Of a DNA stretch of 64,000 nt, positions 16,646-26,620 are shown piece by piece. Source of the DNA: Devosia sp. 66-22. Its GTDB lineage: Bacteria; Pseudomonadota; Alphaproteobacteria; Rhizobiales; Devosiaceae. The stretch lies in assembly GCA_001899065.1 (NCBI GenBank), contig MKUZ01000031.1, positions 73,382 to 137,381 on the forward strand. The letters run 5' to 3'. Below the pieces are notes generated by a model that was not told the DNA's origin, made no database searches, and saw only the letters and a list, made by a program, of their open reading frames with translations. Made by a program: the position numbers and the translations under genes. Position 1 is the first letter of the stretch; each line of letters starts with the position of its first letter.

Positions 16646-17320
16646 CTAGGGCAGGGGATCGATCGGCGTGATCGCCTCGACCGGCTTGACGGGCTTGGGG
16701 GCGTATTTGGTCAGCACCGGCAGCTGCAGGGTCGCGAACGCGATGGTGATGGGCATCGTCGCCCACACCTTGAACGCCACCCAGAAGTCGGTCGACTGGG
16801 TGCGCCACACCACCTCGTTGAGCACCGCGAGGAACATGAAGAACAGCCCCCAGCGCAGCGTCAGGATGTGCCAGCCCTTGGGCTCGAGCTTGTAGACCTC
16901 GCCGAACACGTATTTCAGCAGGCTCTGCCCGAACAGCAGGCCGCCCAGCAGCACCGTGCCGAACAGCGTGTTGGTGATGGTGGGCTTCATCTTGATGAAC
17001 AGCGGGTCCTGGAAGTAGAGCGTCAGCCCGCCGAAAACGAGGACGACCGCGCCGGTCACCAGCGGCATCACCGCCACCCGGCGCAGCAGCAGCCAGCTCA
17101 GCGCCAGCGAGATCACCATGGCCACCATGAACACGGCGGTGGCGAAGATCACCGGCTGGGTGAACCATTGCGTCAGCACCGGCCAGGTGGCGAGCATGTC
17201 CTCGCCCTTGGCGTTGACGATGAAGAACACCACCAGCGGCCCCAGCTCGAGCGCCATCTTGATGAGTTGCGGCTTCAATTCGTCCCAGCTCGGTTCCGCC
17301 TGCTTGGTCTCAGTCGTCAT
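16646..17320 (-). CDS. yciB: Inner membrane septation protein A (YciB/IspZ)
   Basis: The 224-residue polytopic protein has the IspZ/YciB pattern: LELGPLVVFFIVNAKG near residue 25, several membrane helices, and the conserved LRWGLFFMFLAVLNEVVWR near 150. It has been linked to cell envelope and septum function. Its ATG overlaps the ftsY stop by four bases (ATGA), so the two are translationally coupled. This is the last gene of the dapF-mtaB-ftsY-yciB operon. Confidence 0.92.
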   Translation of the reverse strand: MTTETKQAEPSWDELKPQLIKMALELGPLVVFFIVNAKGEDMLATWPVLTQWFTQPVIFATAVFMVAMVISLALSWLLLRRVAVMPLVTGAVVLVFGGLTLYFQDPLFIKMKPTITNTLFGTVLLGGLLFGQSLLKYVFGEVYKLEPKGWHILTLRWGLFFMFLAVLNEVVWRTQSTDFWVAFKVWATMPITIAFATLQLPVLTKYAPKPVKPVEAITPIDPLP

Positions 17321-18486
17321 TGTACGTCACCCACGATCGCCCGGGCAAAGTCGCCCGCCGCGAACGGCTCCAGATTGTCCACGCCTTCGCCCACCCCGAT
17401 GAAATGTACCGGCAGGCCGAACTTCTTCGCAATCGCCACCAGAATCCCGCCGCGCGCTGTGCCGTCGAGCTTGGTCATCACCAGCCCGGTCACCCCGGCG
17501 CGCTTGCCGAAGATCTCGACCTGGTTGAGCGCATTCTGTCCCGTCGTCGCATCGAGCGTCAGAAGTGTGGCATGCGGCGCCGTCGGGTCCACCTTCTTGA
17601 TGACGCGGATGATCTTCTCCAGCTCGCCCATCAGCTCGTCGCGGTTCTGCAGCCGCCCCGCCGTGTCGATGATGAGCAGATCCGAGCCGGCCGCCTTGGC
17701 TTCGGTGAGTGCGTCGAAGGCGAGCCCGGAGGCGTCCGAGCCGGCCGGGCGCGTCACCACCGGCGCGCCGGTGCGCTCGCCCCACACCTGGAGCTGCTCG
17801 ATCGCGGCGGCGCGGAACGTGTCGCCGGCCGCCAGCATCACCGATTTGCCCGCCGCCCGGTAGAGGCTCGCGAGCTTGCCGATCGTCGTCGTCTTGCCCG
17901 AGCCGTTGACGCCCACCATCAGGATCACGAAGGGCCTGTGCGTCGGGTCGATCTCGAGCGGGCGAGCGACCGGGTCGAGCACCTTGACGACTTCGGCGGC
18001 CAGCACGGCGCGCACTTCGTCGGCCGCGATGTCGCGGTCGAAGCGGTCGCGGCGCAGCGTGTCGGTCACCGCCGAGGCCATGTCGATGCCGAAATCGGCC
18101 TGGATCAGGATGTCTTCGAGCTCGTCCAGCATCGCCTGGTCGAGCCGCCTCTTGGTGAACACCGAGGCGATGCCGCCGGTGAGCTGGTCGGACGAGCGCT
18201 TCAGCCCCGAGGCGAGCCGCCGGAACCAGCTCTGCTTGGGTGCGGCGGCCGGCGGCAGCATTTCGGGCGGGCCGGGCATGTCGTCGGGCTGCGGCCCGCC
18301 AATGCGCTGGCCGGCCTCGTGCATGGCGTCCGCCAGCGCGACCTCCTGATCGGGCGGCAGGACGAGCGGCGTGTCCAGGGCCTCGTCGATGAGCTGCTCC
18401 GGGCTTGCCGGCAGCGGAAGCTCCGGCTCGGGCGCCGAAGGCGTGCCGAACAGCCGATCGAGAAAGCCGCGCTTCTTTTCCGCCAT
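17317..18486 (-). CDS. ftsY: Signal recognition particle receptor FtsY
   Basis: The 389-residue protein has an acidic, Pro-rich A domain (residues 1-75) and an NG GTPase domain. The GTPase motifs are complete: GVNGSGKTTTIGKL (G1), DTFRAAAIEQL, DTAGRLQN (G3) and TKLDGTARGG (G4). It docks ribosome-SRP complexes at the membrane; its partner Ffh is encoded at 24073. The ATG shares one base with the mtaB stop (TGATG). The start Met is followed by AEKKRGFLDRLFG, a likely membrane-contact helix. Confidence 0.96.
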   Translation of the reverse strand: MAEKKRGFLDRLFGTPSAPEPELPLPASPEQLIDEALDTPLVLPPDQEVALADAMHEAGQRIGGPQPDDMPGPPEMLPPAAAPKQSWFRRLASGLKRSSDQLTGGIASVFTKRRLDQAMLDELEDILIQADFGIDMASAVTDTLRRDRFDRDIAADEVRAVLAAEVVKVLDPVARPLEIDPTHRPFVILMVGVNGSGKTTTIGKLASLYRAAGKSVMLAAGDTFRAAAIEQLQVWGERTGAPVVTRPAGSDASGLAFDALTEAKAAGSDLLIIDTAGRLQNRDELMGELEKIIRVIKKVDPTAPHATLLTLDATTGQNALNQVEIFGKRAGVTGLVMTKLDGTARGGILVAIAKKFGLPVHFIGVGEGVDNLEPFAAGDFARAIVGDVQ

Positions 18487-19751
18487 CAGGCCGCGTCCCG
18501 CAGGGCTTCGCCGGCCAGGCCGTCGGCCGTCACCCCGGTCACCAGCGTCGGCACCAGTTCGCCGGCGCCGCGTCCGGGCACGGCGATGGTCACGAACTGC
18601 TCGGTGCGGCCGAGCCCGTCGCGCTCCACCAGTACCATTTCCGTGGCGCCGACGCGGCTCGCGCACAGCCTGGCATACTGCGCATCGCCCAGCGCCCGGA
18701 GGCGGGCGGCCCGCTCCTTGCGGACCGGCTTGGGCACCTGCGGCATGCGCGCCGCCGGCGTCCCGCCGCGGGCGGAATAGGCGAAGACATGCAGGTAGCT
18801 GAGGTCGGCCTCTTCCACGATGCGCAGCGAGTTTTCGAACATCTCCTCCGTCTCGGTGGGGAAGCCGGCGATGATATCGGCGCCGAACACGGCGTCCGGC
18901 CGGAGCGCGCGCACCTTGTCCACGAATGCCAGGGTGTCGGCCCGCAAATGCCGCCGCTTCATCCGCTTGAGGATCAGATCGTCACCCGACTGCAGGCTCA
19001 GATGCAGATGCGGCATCAGCCGCCGGTCCGACGCAATGGCATCGTAAAGCGCCTGGTCGGCCTCGATCGAGTCGATGGACGAGATGCGCAGCCGCGGCAG
19101 ATCGGGGATGTGGCGCAGGATCGCCTGCACCAGCCTGCCCAGGCTCGGCTGGCCCGGCAGATCGGCACCATACGATGTTATATCGACGCCGGTCAGCACC
19201 AGCTCGCGATAGCCATTGCCGACCAGCCGCTTCATCTGCTCCACCACCGCGCCCATCGGTACCGAGCGGGAGGGGCCGCGACCATAGGGGATGATGCAGA
19301 AGGTGCAGCGGTGGTCGCAGCCATTCTGCACCTGCACGAAGGCCCGCGTCCGGCCGTCCATGCCCTCGATCAAATGCCCGGCCTGCTCGCGCACGGCCAT
19401 GATGTCGTTGACCTGCACCTTGTCGTTGAGCCTGATCCCGAACGCCATGGCCTCGTAGCTCGACGCCTTCATCTTATCGGCGTTGCCGAGCACGAGGTCG
19501 ACCTCGGACATGTCGGCGAAGCTGCGCGCCTCGGTCTGCGCCGCGCAGCCGGTGACGATGATCTGGCGGGCAGGGTCGTCGCGGCGCGCCTTGCGGATCG
19601 CCTGCTTGGCCTGCCGCACCGCTTCCTCGGTCACCGCGCAAGTGTTGACGATCAGCGCCGCTGCGAGCCCGGCCTTTTCGGCCTCGGCCTTCATCACCTC
19701 GGATTCATAGGCGTTGAGCCGGCAGCCGAATGTCAGCGTCTCGACGGCCAT
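18486..19751 (-). CDS. mtaB: tRNA t6A37 methylthiotransferase MtaB
   Basis: The 421-residue radical-SAM enzyme adds a methylthio group to t6A at position 37 of ANN-decoding tRNAs. The N-terminal UPF0004 domain (residues 1-115) has cysteines in FGCRLN, NTCAV and TGCAAQ for the second Fe-S cluster. The radical-SAM CxxxCxxC is QNGCDHRCTFCIIPYGRG near residue 145. A C-terminal TRAM-like segment is present. ATG 19751 overlaps the dapF stop (TGATG). The neighbourhood dapF-mtaB-ftsY is typical of rhizobial-type alphaproteobacteria. Confidence 0.95.
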   Translation of the reverse strand: MAVETLTFGCRLNAYESEVMKAEAEKAGLAAALIVNTCAVTEEAVRQAKQAIRKARRDDPARQIIVTGCAAQTEARSFADMSEVDLVLGNADKMKASSYEAMAFGIRLNDKVQVNDIMAVREQAGHLIEGMDGRTRAFVQVQNGCDHRCTFCIIPYGRGPSRSVPMGAVVEQMKRLVGNGYRELVLTGVDITSYGADLPGQPSLGRLVQAILRHIPDLPRLRISSIDSIEADQALYDAIASDRRLMPHLHLSLQSGDDLILKRMKRRHLRADTLAFVDKVRALRPDAVFGADIIAGFPTETEEMFENSLRIVEEADLSYLHVFAYSARGGTPAARMPQVPKPVRKERAARLRALGDAQYARLCASRVGATEMVLVERDGLGRTEQFVTIAVPGRGAGELVPTLVTGVTADGLAGEALRDAA

Positions 19752-20626
19752 CACGCAACGGCCTTGTCACGTGTCCAGGCGCCCGTGGCGGGGTCCAGCT
19801 CGCCGGAGAATTCGTATTCGGCCGGGCCAGTCAATATAACGTGTTCATCGACGCGCCACTCGACGATCAGGTCCCCGCCGGGGACCGTGATGGTCGCCTT
19901 GCGCTCCGCCCGCTTGGTGCGCACGGCGCTCACCAGCGTGGCGCAGGCGGCGGTGCCGCAGGCGCGTGTCAGCCCGGCCCCGCGCTCCCAGGTGCGCAGG
20001 ATGATATGGGTCGGCGAGACGACCTGCGCGATCGAGATGTTGGCGCGCTCGGGGAAGATCGGATGGTTCTCGAGCATGGGGCCGAAGCGCTCGAGCGCGT
20101 AGTCCCACACATCGTCATTGACCCAGAAGATGGCGTGCGGATTGCCCATCGAGGCGACCGAGGGGGTGTGCAGCACCGGCGCGTCGATCGGTCCGATCTG
20201 CAGTTCGATGCCGGTCGTGTCGGCGAATTCCTCGGCCAGGGGGATGTCTTCCCAGCCGAAGCGCGGCTTGCCCATGTCGACGCTGACCAGCCCGTCGGCA
20301 TGCTCCTCGCCGGTCAGGATGCCAGCCACCGTCTCGAATACGAACTGCTTCTGGCCCGTCTGCGCGCTCAGCGCCTGCACCACGCAGCGCATGCCATTGC
20401 CGCAGCCCTCGGCGCGCGAGCCGTCCGAATTGACGATCTCGAGATAGGCGAAGGTGCCGGCTGTCCGCGGGTCGTGGATCGCCATGATCTGGTCGAACTT
20501 GGTCGCCGGATCGGCGTTGACGGCCACTGCGGCGTCCGCCGCGATGCGATCGTTGCGGCCGCGCATGTCGACAACGATGATCTCGTTGCCGAGCCCGTTC
20601 ATCTTGAGGAAGGGGACGCTGGTCAT
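19751..20626 (-). CDS. dapF: Diaminopimelate epimerase DapF
   Basis: The 291-residue enzyme interconverts LL- and meso-diaminopimelate for lysine and peptidoglycan synthesis. Both catalytic cysteines are present, in [10 protein letters not shown] near residue 75 and [13 protein letters not shown] near 230, with the [13 protein letters not shown] start typical of the family. I chose ATG 20626 because homologues begin just before this segment; an in-frame ATG 51 bases upstream would add an unlikely extension. It is the first gene of the overlapping dapF-mtaB-ftsY-yciB run. Confidence 0.95.
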   Translation of the reverse strand: MTSVPFLKMNGLGNEIIVVDMRGRNDRIAADAAVAVNADPATKFDQIMAIHDPRTAGTFAYLEIVNSDGSRAEGCGNGMRCVVQALSAQTGQKQFVFETVAGILTGEEHADGLVSVDMGKPRFGWEDIPLAEEFADTTGIELQIGPIDAPVLHTPSVASMGNPHAIFWVNDDVWDYALERFGPMLENHPIFPERANISIAQVVSPTHIILRTWERGAGLTRACGTAACATLVSAVRTKRAERKATITVPGGDLIVEWRVDEHVILTGPAEYEFSGELDPATGAWTRDKAVA

Positions 20627-20768
20627 AGCGGGGCCTGCTGGCGGTTGCGCATCGTATATGGCGGAACTGGCCGGCAATTGCCAGTGCCGGGGCGCCCGGG
20701 CCGCCGGCCGCTATGGTAAAGCATTGCTTAATCAGACCTGTCATACACTCCCGCGGCTGGAGGGGGAG

Positions 20769-22192
20769 ATGACAGCACACATTGCCGCCTTGCGCCGCGA
20801 CGAGGACGCCGCCGATCCGTTCAGCGGCATTGCCCAGCGGCTCGGCGGACTGGGCGTCGAGATCGCCGATCTGAGCGGCATCGTTGCCGATCTGTCCGCC
20901 ATCGGCGTCCGGCAGGGCCGTAGCGCCGGAGCGGCGATGGCCGCCGCCGAGCAGATGACCCGCACCACGGCGTCGCTGAGCCGCTCCATGCAGTCAAGCC
21001 GCGATTCCGCCGCCGAGACCCGCACCATTCTCGGCCAGAGCGCCGCGGCGGTGTCGAGCGTTGTCGACCGCACGGCGGCGACGATGGAGACGCTGTCGGA
21101 CAGCGCGACAACCTTCATGACCTCGCTCACGGCCGTCGATGGCACGCTGCGCAACGTCCAGTCGGCGAGTGCCGCTATCGAGCTGGTGGCACGGGAAACC
21201 AAGCTTCTCGCGCTCAATGCCAGCGTCGAAGCGGCCCGCGCCGGGGATGCCGGGCGCGGCTTATCGCCGTATCGGTCAAGGAGCTTGCCGACCAGGTCCA
21301 GCGCTTCTCCGCCCAGAACGCCCAGCACCTTGCCACCCTCACCGCCACTCTCTCCAATCTGATGCGCGCCTCCGAGGAGAATGCCGGCGCCGCGCGGCAG
21401 GCCATCGTCGAGGCCGCCGCCGCGGGCGAAGCCAGCAAGACCTTGCACCGACTGGTGGATTCGGTCGGAACGCTGGTCGACGGCATCGACGCCATGACGG
21501 CGCCGGTCGAGCAGTCCGTCACCGCCTTCGCGGGCGTCGAAGCCGAGCTGAAGCATCTGGTCGAAACCGTCGGCTCCGCCCAGGCCATGCTCGGGACGGC
21601 AAAGGCCCGCTCCGATTCCATCCTCGACATCTCCGAGGACTCGATGCGCTTTGTCGCCGAGAGCGGCGTCGAGACGCCCGATACGCCGATCATCGATCTG
21701 GTGAAGCACAAGGCCGCCGAGATCGGCGCTGCCTTCGAGCGGGCGGTGGCCAGCGGCCAGATCGGCATGGCGCAACTGTTCGACGACGCCTACCGGCCGG
21801 TCGCGGGCAGCGATCCGGCGCAGGTCATGACCGGCTTCGTGCCGCTCACCGACCGCGTCTTGCCGCCCATCCAGGAGCCGGTGCTCGCCTTCGACCGCCG
21901 CATCGTCTTCTGCGCCGCGGTCGACCGCAACGGCTTCCTGCCCACCCACAATCTCAAATACAACCAGCCGCAGGGCGCCGATCCGGTGTGGAACGCCGCC
22001 AACTGCCGCAATCGCCGCATGTTCAACGATCGCACGGGCCTCGGCGCCGGACGCAATACGCACCCCTTCCTGCTCCAGACCTATCGCCGCGACATGGGCG
22101 GTGGTGTCTTTGCCCTGATGAAGGACTGCTCGGCGCCCATTTTCGTGCGCGGCCGGCACTGGGGCGGACTCAGGATCGCGTTCGAGGTCTGA
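20769..22192 (+). pseudogene. Methyl-accepting chemotaxis-like protein, frameshifted
   Basis: Frame 1 runs from ATG 20769 (GGAGGGGGAG upstream) and encodes a chemoreceptor signalling-like helix pair ending in the hairpin motif ELVARETKLLALNASVEAAR. At about 21260 the frame breaks. The sequence GGC TTATCGCC needs one extra base to read on as GF-IAVSVKELADQVQRFSA. The rest continues in the -1 frame to 22192 and includes the C-terminal domain seen in some alphaproteobacterial chemoreceptors (PIQEPVLAFDRRIVFCAAVD; NCRNRRMFNDR; GRHWGGLRIAF). There are no transmembrane helices, so it was a soluble receptor. The cause is a single-base deletion or a sequencing error; no slippery heptamer is seen. Confidence 0.8.
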
Positions 22193-22235
22193 GCGCGTCC
22201 TTGCAGCGCCCGCGCGGGCGGATTAGTCAGCAGGT

Positions 22236-22781
22236 ATGGACAACGATATCCTCAGCAAGACGCTTGCCGCCGCACGGCAGGACCAGGAGACCGTCCGCGA
22301 TGGGGCTCCCGTCGCCAAGCTGCTGGACGGCATGGCATTCCGCGACTCCGTCACGCATCGCGACGACCGCGGCTCGGTCACCGAGGTGTTCGATCCGCGC
22401 TGGAACTGGCACCCCGACCCGATGGTGTTCTCCTACATGTTCACCATCCGGCCCGGGGTCGTGAAGGGCTGGGGCCTGCACAAGCTGCACGAGGACCGCT
22501 ACTTCGTGATCAAGGGCGAGATGGAAGTCGTGATGTACGATCCGCGCCCGGATTCGAGCACCTATGGCAGCATCTGCCGGGTGATCCTGTCCGCCGACCG
22601 GCCGCGCCTGATGAACGTGCCGAAGTTCGTCTGGCATGCCGACCACAATGTCGGCAGCGAGGAGGCGGTGATCATCAACTTCCCCACGATCCAGTACAAT
22701 CACGCCAGCCCCGACAAGTACCGGCTGCCGATCGACACGCCGCTTATCCCGTTCAGCTTCGGAAATGCCCGCGGATGGTGA
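22236..22781 (+). CDS. RmlC-like cupin, dTDP-sugar epimerase family
   Basis: The 181-residue protein has a cupin barrel (residues about 45-160) resembling dTDP-4-dehydrorhamnose 3,5-epimerases, with RPGVVKGWGLHKLHEDRYFV, DRPRLMNVPKFVWHA and INFPTIQYNHASPDKYRLPI. The histidines in the HKLHED segment may replace the usual catalytic His, so activity is uncertain. It overlaps the glycosyltransferase gene by 7 bases (ATGGTGA), implying a shared role in making or attaching a surface sugar. Confidence 0.78.
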   Translation: MDNDILSKTLAAARQDQETVRDGAPVAKLLDGMAFRDSVTHRDDRGSVTEVFDPRWNWHPDPMVFSYMFTIRPGVVKGWGLHKLHEDRYFVIKGEMEVVMYDPRPDSSTYGSICRVILSADRPRLMNVPKFVWHADHNVGSEEAVIINFPTIQYNHASPDKYRLPIDTPLIPFSFGNARGW

Positions 22782-23881
22782 GCGCGCCGCGCTTCAGCAT
22801 CCTGCTTCCCACGCACAACCGGCCTGACGTCATCGGCTATGCGATCCAGTCGGTCCTCAGGCAGTCCGAGCCGGATTTCGAGCTCCTCGTGGTGGGGGAC
22901 GGTGCGGTCGCGGGCACCGAGGATGTCGTCCGCTCCTTCGATGATGCCCGGATCCGCTGGTTCGGTTTTCCCAAGGCCCCCGCCTTCGGCTATGCCAACC
23001 GCAATCTGGCCCTGACCGAAGCCCGCGGCCGGTTCATCGCCCATATGTCGGACGACGACCTCATGCTGCCCGACCATCTCGAGCTCATGGGCGGCGCCTT
23101 CGCCGATCCGGCCGTGCAATGGGCCTATGCGCAGGCCCTGTGGGTGTCCGCCGACGGCATCGCCGGGCCCGATTTGACGAACCTGAGCCATGCCGATGAG
23201 CGGGACTATTTCCTCAGGCAGAACAATACGATCTCGGCCGGCGTGTTCGTCTATCGCAACGGCGCCTTTGGCGGGACGCCGCCCTGGCCGGAGTCACTGC
23301 CGGAAGCCGGCGACTGGGAGATGATGAAGCAGTTGCTTGTCCGCCACGGCACCGCCGGCATGGCGCGCCTGGGCGAGCCGACGCTGCTGCATTTCAAGGC
23401 GAAATGGAAAGACGGCCGCGATTCCCGCTTCCCCCTGCTGCGCGCCTGGCTCGACATCGCCGACCGCGCGGCCTGGTGGCCGGGCGAGCTTCGCGCGCCG
23501 CTGCAGCCCGACCAGCCGCCCCAGGCCCGGTACGCGCAACGCCTCGCGGAGCCGGGCTCTGCGCAGCGCCTGCGGCGCGCGGCCGCCGACGCCACGGCCC
23601 GTGTCGCGCTCGACCGACTGGTGCCGCGCGTCGTTGCCGAGACGGAGGCGCAGCAGGTCGCGGCGCTGCGGACGCTGCTCGAGGCCGCCGACGCGGACCG
23701 GTCGGTGCTGCGGACGCAGTGGGAGGCGGCCCAGACGCACCAGTCGGCGCGCGAAGCCGGCCTGCGAGGCGAGGTCGAAAGGCTCGGCCCGCAGGTTCAG
23801 GCGCTGCGCGGGAGCACGAGCTGGCGTCTCACCGGCCCGCTCCGGGCCCTCGGCCGGCTGCTGCGCGGCCGCAAACCTTGA
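22775..23881 (+). CDS. Family 2 glycosyltransferase
   Basis: The 368-residue protein has the GT-A nucleotide-sugar fold of family 2: FSILLPTHNRPDVIGYAIQS at the N-terminus, then GRFIAHMSDDDLMLPDHLEL with the metal-binding DDD near residue 92. The C-terminal third is charged and helical, ending STSWRLTGPLRALGR, a tail common in O-antigen or capsule glycosyltransferases. No transmembrane segment is seen. It is coupled to the cupin gene upstream. The sugar and acceptor are not readable. Confidence 0.87.
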   Translation: MVSAPRFSILLPTHNRPDVIGYAIQSVLRQSEPDFELLVVGDGAVAGTEDVVRSFDDARIRWFGFPKAPAFGYANRNLALTEARGRFIAHMSDDDLMLPDHLELMGGAFADPAVQWAYAQALWVSADGIAGPDLTNLSHADERDYFLRQNNTISAGVFVYRNGAFGGTPPWPESLPEAGDWEMMKQLLVRHGTAGMARLGEPTLLHFKAKWKDGRDSRFPLLRAWLDIADRAAWWPGELRAPLQPDQPPQARYAQRLAEPGSAQRLRRAAADATARVALDRLVPRVVAETEAQQVAALRTLLEAADADRSVLRTQWEAAQTHQSAREAGLRGEVERLGPQVQALRGSTSWRLTGPLRALGRLLRGRKP

Positions 23882-23978
23882 CTCGGCGACCGTTCGCGCC
23901 TAATCACCCGCCGACTTCGCTCAGGCCTGACCTGAACCGCCGACCGGGACCCGCAAAGGTATAAAGAGCTCCCCGAGG

Positions 23979-24017
23979 CAAACACCCCGCAGCGCGATGC
24001 GCCCCGGGGTGTGTTTG
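23979..24017 (+). other. Stem-loop in the leader before ffh
   Basis: CAAACACCCCG (23979-23989) pairs with CGGGGTGTGTTTG (24005-24017) with a two-base bulge, around a 15-base loop. It lies about 55 bases before ffh and 98 bases after the glycosyltransferase stop. No U-tract follows, so it is either a weak terminator or a leader structure. TATAAA at 23960 could be a -10 element. The gap 23882-24072 holds no gene that I can see. Confidence 0.35.
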
Positions 24018-24072
24018 GCGTTTGGCGCGAGCGATCCCACATCCGGGGTCTACCACCCGGAAGGACACGTGA

Positions 24073-25677
24073 ATGTTCGAGAGCCTTAGCGACCGGCTTG
24101 GCAAAATCTTCGACGGCATCACGGGCCGCGGCGCGCTCAGCGAGGCGGACGTCGATGCGGCGCTGCGCGAAGTGCGTCGCGCGCTGCTCGAGGCCGACGT
24201 GTCGCTCGAGGTCGTGAAGGCCTTTGTCGAGCAGGTGCGCGAGCGTGCCGTCGGCGCCGAAGTCACCCGCTCGGTCAAGCCGGGCCAGCAGGTCGTCAAG
24301 ATTGTCCATGACGAGCTGGTCAAGGTGCTGGGCGAGACGGCGGTGCCGATCGACTTCACCACCACGCCGCCCATGACCATGCTGATGGTCGGCCTGCAGG
24401 GCGCGGGCAAGACCACCCATGCCGGCAAGATCGCCAAGCGCATGAAGGAGAAGCAGGGCAAGAAAGTCCTGCTCGCCTCGCTCGACGACCGCCGTCCCGC
24501 GGCCAAGGAGCAGCTGCGCGTCCTCGGCGAGCAGATCGGCGTCGATACGCTGCCCATCCAGCTCAACGAGAAGCCGGTCGATATCGCCCGCCGCGCCCAG
24601 CGCGAAGGGAAGCTCGGCGGTTACGACGTCGTCATCCTCGATACCGCCGGCCGCACCCATATCGACGAAGAGCTGATGGAAGAAACGGCGGCGGTGAAGG
24701 CCGCCACCGAGCCGCACGAAATCCTGCTCGTCGCCGACGCCCTCACCGGCCAGGACGCGGTCAATCTCGCGCGCTCCTTCGACCAGCGCGTCGATATCAC
24801 CGGCATCGTTCTCACCCGCGTCGACGGCGATGGCCGTGGCGGCGCGGCGCTGTCGATGCGTGCCGCCACCGGCAAGCCGATCAAGCTGATCGGTACGGGC
24901 GAAAAGATGGATGCGCTCGAGGACTTCCATCCCAGCCGCATCGCCGATCGCATCCTCGGCATGGGCGACATCGTCAGCCTCGTCGAAAAGGCGGCCGAGA
25001 CCATCAAGGCCGAAGACGCGGCCAAAATGGCCAAGAAGATCAAGAAGGGGTCGTTCGACCTCGAGGATCTGCGCGGCCAGCTCGAGCAGATGAAGAAGAT
25101 GGGCGGCATGGGCGCCCTGATGAACATGATGCCCGGCATGGGGCAGATGAAGAAGGCCATGGCCGGCTCGAGCGCCATGGACGACAAGATGTTCGACCGG
25201 CAGATCGCCGTCATCAATTCGATGACCAAGGCGGAGCGCGCCAATCCCGACCTGCTCAACGCCAAGCGGCGCATCCGCATCGCCAATGGCTCGGGCACCA
25301 AGGTCGAAGACGTCAACAAGCTGATGAAGCAGCACCGCCAGATGGCGGACATGATGAAGAAGGTGTCCAAGGGCGGCCTCGGCTCGCTGGCCGGCATGTT
25401 CGGCGGCAAGCTGGGCGGCATGATGCCGGGGCTGGGCAGCATGCCCGACCCGTCCACCATGGACCCCAAGGAACTGGAGCGCATGGCGCGCGAGATGGGC
25501 ATCGACCCCGCCTCGCTGCCGCAGTCGCCCGCCGCGCCCAAGGACATTTCGCAAAAGCTGCCCTCCGATGTGGGCCAGCTCCTGAAATCCGGATCGGGCA
25601 TGCCCGGTCTTGGCGGCACCAACCGCTTCCCCGGCCTGCCTGGGCTGGGTGGCGGCTTCGTGCCCAAGAAGAAATAG
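24073..25677 (+). CDS. ffh: Signal recognition particle protein Ffh
   Basis: The 534-residue SRP GTPase has an N domain (1-85), a G domain with GLQGAGKTTHAGKIA near residue 108, LDTAGRTHIDEELM and RVDGDGRGGAALS, and a methionine-rich M domain (about 320-465) with GGMGALMNMMPGMGQMKK for signal-peptide and 4.5S RNA binding. A Gly/Pro/Met-rich C-terminal extension to 534 is longer than in E. coli but usual in alphaproteobacteria. It pairs with FtsY (17317). It is followed by rpsP after 28 bases. Confidence 0.97.
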   Translation: MFESLSDRLGKIFDGITGRGALSEADVDAALREVRRALLEADVSLEVVKAFVEQVRERAVGAEVTRSVKPGQQVVKIVHDELVKVLGETAVPIDFTTTPPMTMLMVGLQGAGKTTHAGKIAKRMKEKQGKKVLLASLDDRRPAAKEQLRVLGEQIGVDTLPIQLNEKPVDIARRAQREGKLGGYDVVILDTAGRTHIDEELMEETAAVKAATEPHEILLVADALTGQDAVNLARSFDQRVDITGIVLTRVDGDGRGGAALSMRAATGKPIKLIGTGEKMDALEDFHPSRIADRILGMGDIVSLVEKAAETIKAEDAAKMAKKIKKGSFDLEDLRGQLEQMKKMGGMGALMNMMPGMGQMKKAMAGSSAMDDKMFDRQIAVINSMTKAERANPDLLNAKRRIRIANGSGTKVEDVNKLMKQHRQMADMMKKVSKGGLGSLAGMFGGKLGGMMPGLGSMPDPSTMDPKELERMAREMGIDPASLPQSPAAPKDISQKLPSDVGQLLKSGSGMPGLGGTNRFPGLPGLGGGFVPKKK

Positions 25678-25705
25678 AACGCAACTTCACTCAAAGGACT
25701 AAAGC

Positions 25706-26077
25706 ATGTCTCTCAAAATCCGTCTCGCCCGTGCCGGCACCAAGAAGCGCCCCTACTACCATGTCGTGATCGCCGACTCGCGCTCGCCGCGCGATGGCCG
25801 CTTCATCGAGAAGGTGGGCAGCTACGACCCGATGCTGGCCGATGACAGCAAGCGCGTCACGCTCAATGCCGAGCGCGCCACCCACTGGCTCAGCGTCGGC
25901 GCCACCCCGACCGACCGCGTGCTGCGCTTCCTCGACGCCGCTGGCCTTGCCAAGCGCGCCGCGCGCAGCAATCCCGAGCGCGCCAAGCCGGGCAAGAAGG
26001 CCACCGAGCGCGCCGAAGCCCGCGCCAAGGCCGCCGAAGACGCCGCCGCCGCGGCCAACGCTCCGGCCGCCGAGTAA
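25706..26077 (+). CDS. rpsP: 30S ribosomal protein S16
   Basis: The 123-residue protein starts [20 protein letters not shown], the diagnostic S16 N-terminus, with the core ending near residue 80. The C-terminal tail (about 90-123) is Ala/Lys/Glu-rich, a common alphaproteobacterial extension. AAAGGAC lies before the ATG. It belongs to the conserved run rpsP-rimM-trmD; the rimM ATG follows its stop by 3 bases. Confidence 0.97.
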   Translation: MSLKIRLARAGTKKRPYYHVVIADSRSPRDGRFIEKVGSYDPMLADDSKRVTLNAERATHWLSVGATPTDRVLRFLDAAGLAKRAARSNPERAKPGKKATERAEARAKAAEDAAAAANAPAAE

Positions 26078-26080
26078 GCA

Positions 26081-26620
26081 ATGGCCGACGCCTCGCCCAG
26101 GAAGCTGCTCATGGGCCGCATCGGTGCGGCCCACGGCATCAAGGGCGAGGTGCGCATCACCTCGTTCACCGAGGAGCCGCTGGGGCTCAAGGACTACGGT
26201 CCGCTGGCGACCAACAAGCCGGGCCTCGTGATCGAGATCGAAAGCGCGCGTGCCACGACCAATGTGCTCGTGGCGCGCCTCAAGGGCATCACCGACCGCA
26301 CCGCGGCCGAGAAGCTCAATGGCGTGGAGCTCTACGTGGACCGCGACAGGCTGCCGCCGACCTCCGGCGATGACGATTTCTACCATGCCGACCTGATCGG
26401 GCTCGAAGCCCGGCTGGTCGATGGCAGCGTGCTGGGGACCGTCACCGCGATTCCCAATTTCGGCGCGTCCGACCTGCTCGAAGTGCGCGATGGCCGCTCG
26501 GGCGACACCTTCCTCTATCCGTTCACGCGGCAGGTGGTGCCCGAGGTACATGTCGCCGAGGGATACCTCGTCATCGAGGTGCCGCTCGATTCCGATCCCG
26601 GCCAGGAAGAGCCCGATTGA
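26081..26620 (+). CDS. rimM: Ribosome maturation factor RimM
   Basis: The 179-residue protein has an N-terminal RimM domain ([20 protein letters not shown] at residue 7) and a C-terminal PRC-barrel ([19 protein letters not shown] near 97; a [13 protein letters not shown] strand near the end). It binds S19 and helps 30S head maturation. Its stop overlaps the trmD start as TTGA, so translation is coupled. Confidence 0.96.
   Translation: MADASPRKLLMGRIGAAHGIKGEVRITSFTEEPLGLKDYGPLATNKPGLVIEIESARATTNVLVARLKGITDRTAAEKLNGVELYVDRDRLPPTSGDDDFYHADLIGLEARLVDGSVLGTVTAIPNFGASDLLEVRDGRSGDTFLYPFTRQVVPEVHVAEGYLVIEVPLDSDPGQEEPD

Noticed and set aside
23882-24072. Possible SRP 4.5S RNA gene next to ffh
   Set aside because: The stem-loop found lacks the conserved GGAAG-type apical region and the expected length, so it is only listed as a leader hairpin.
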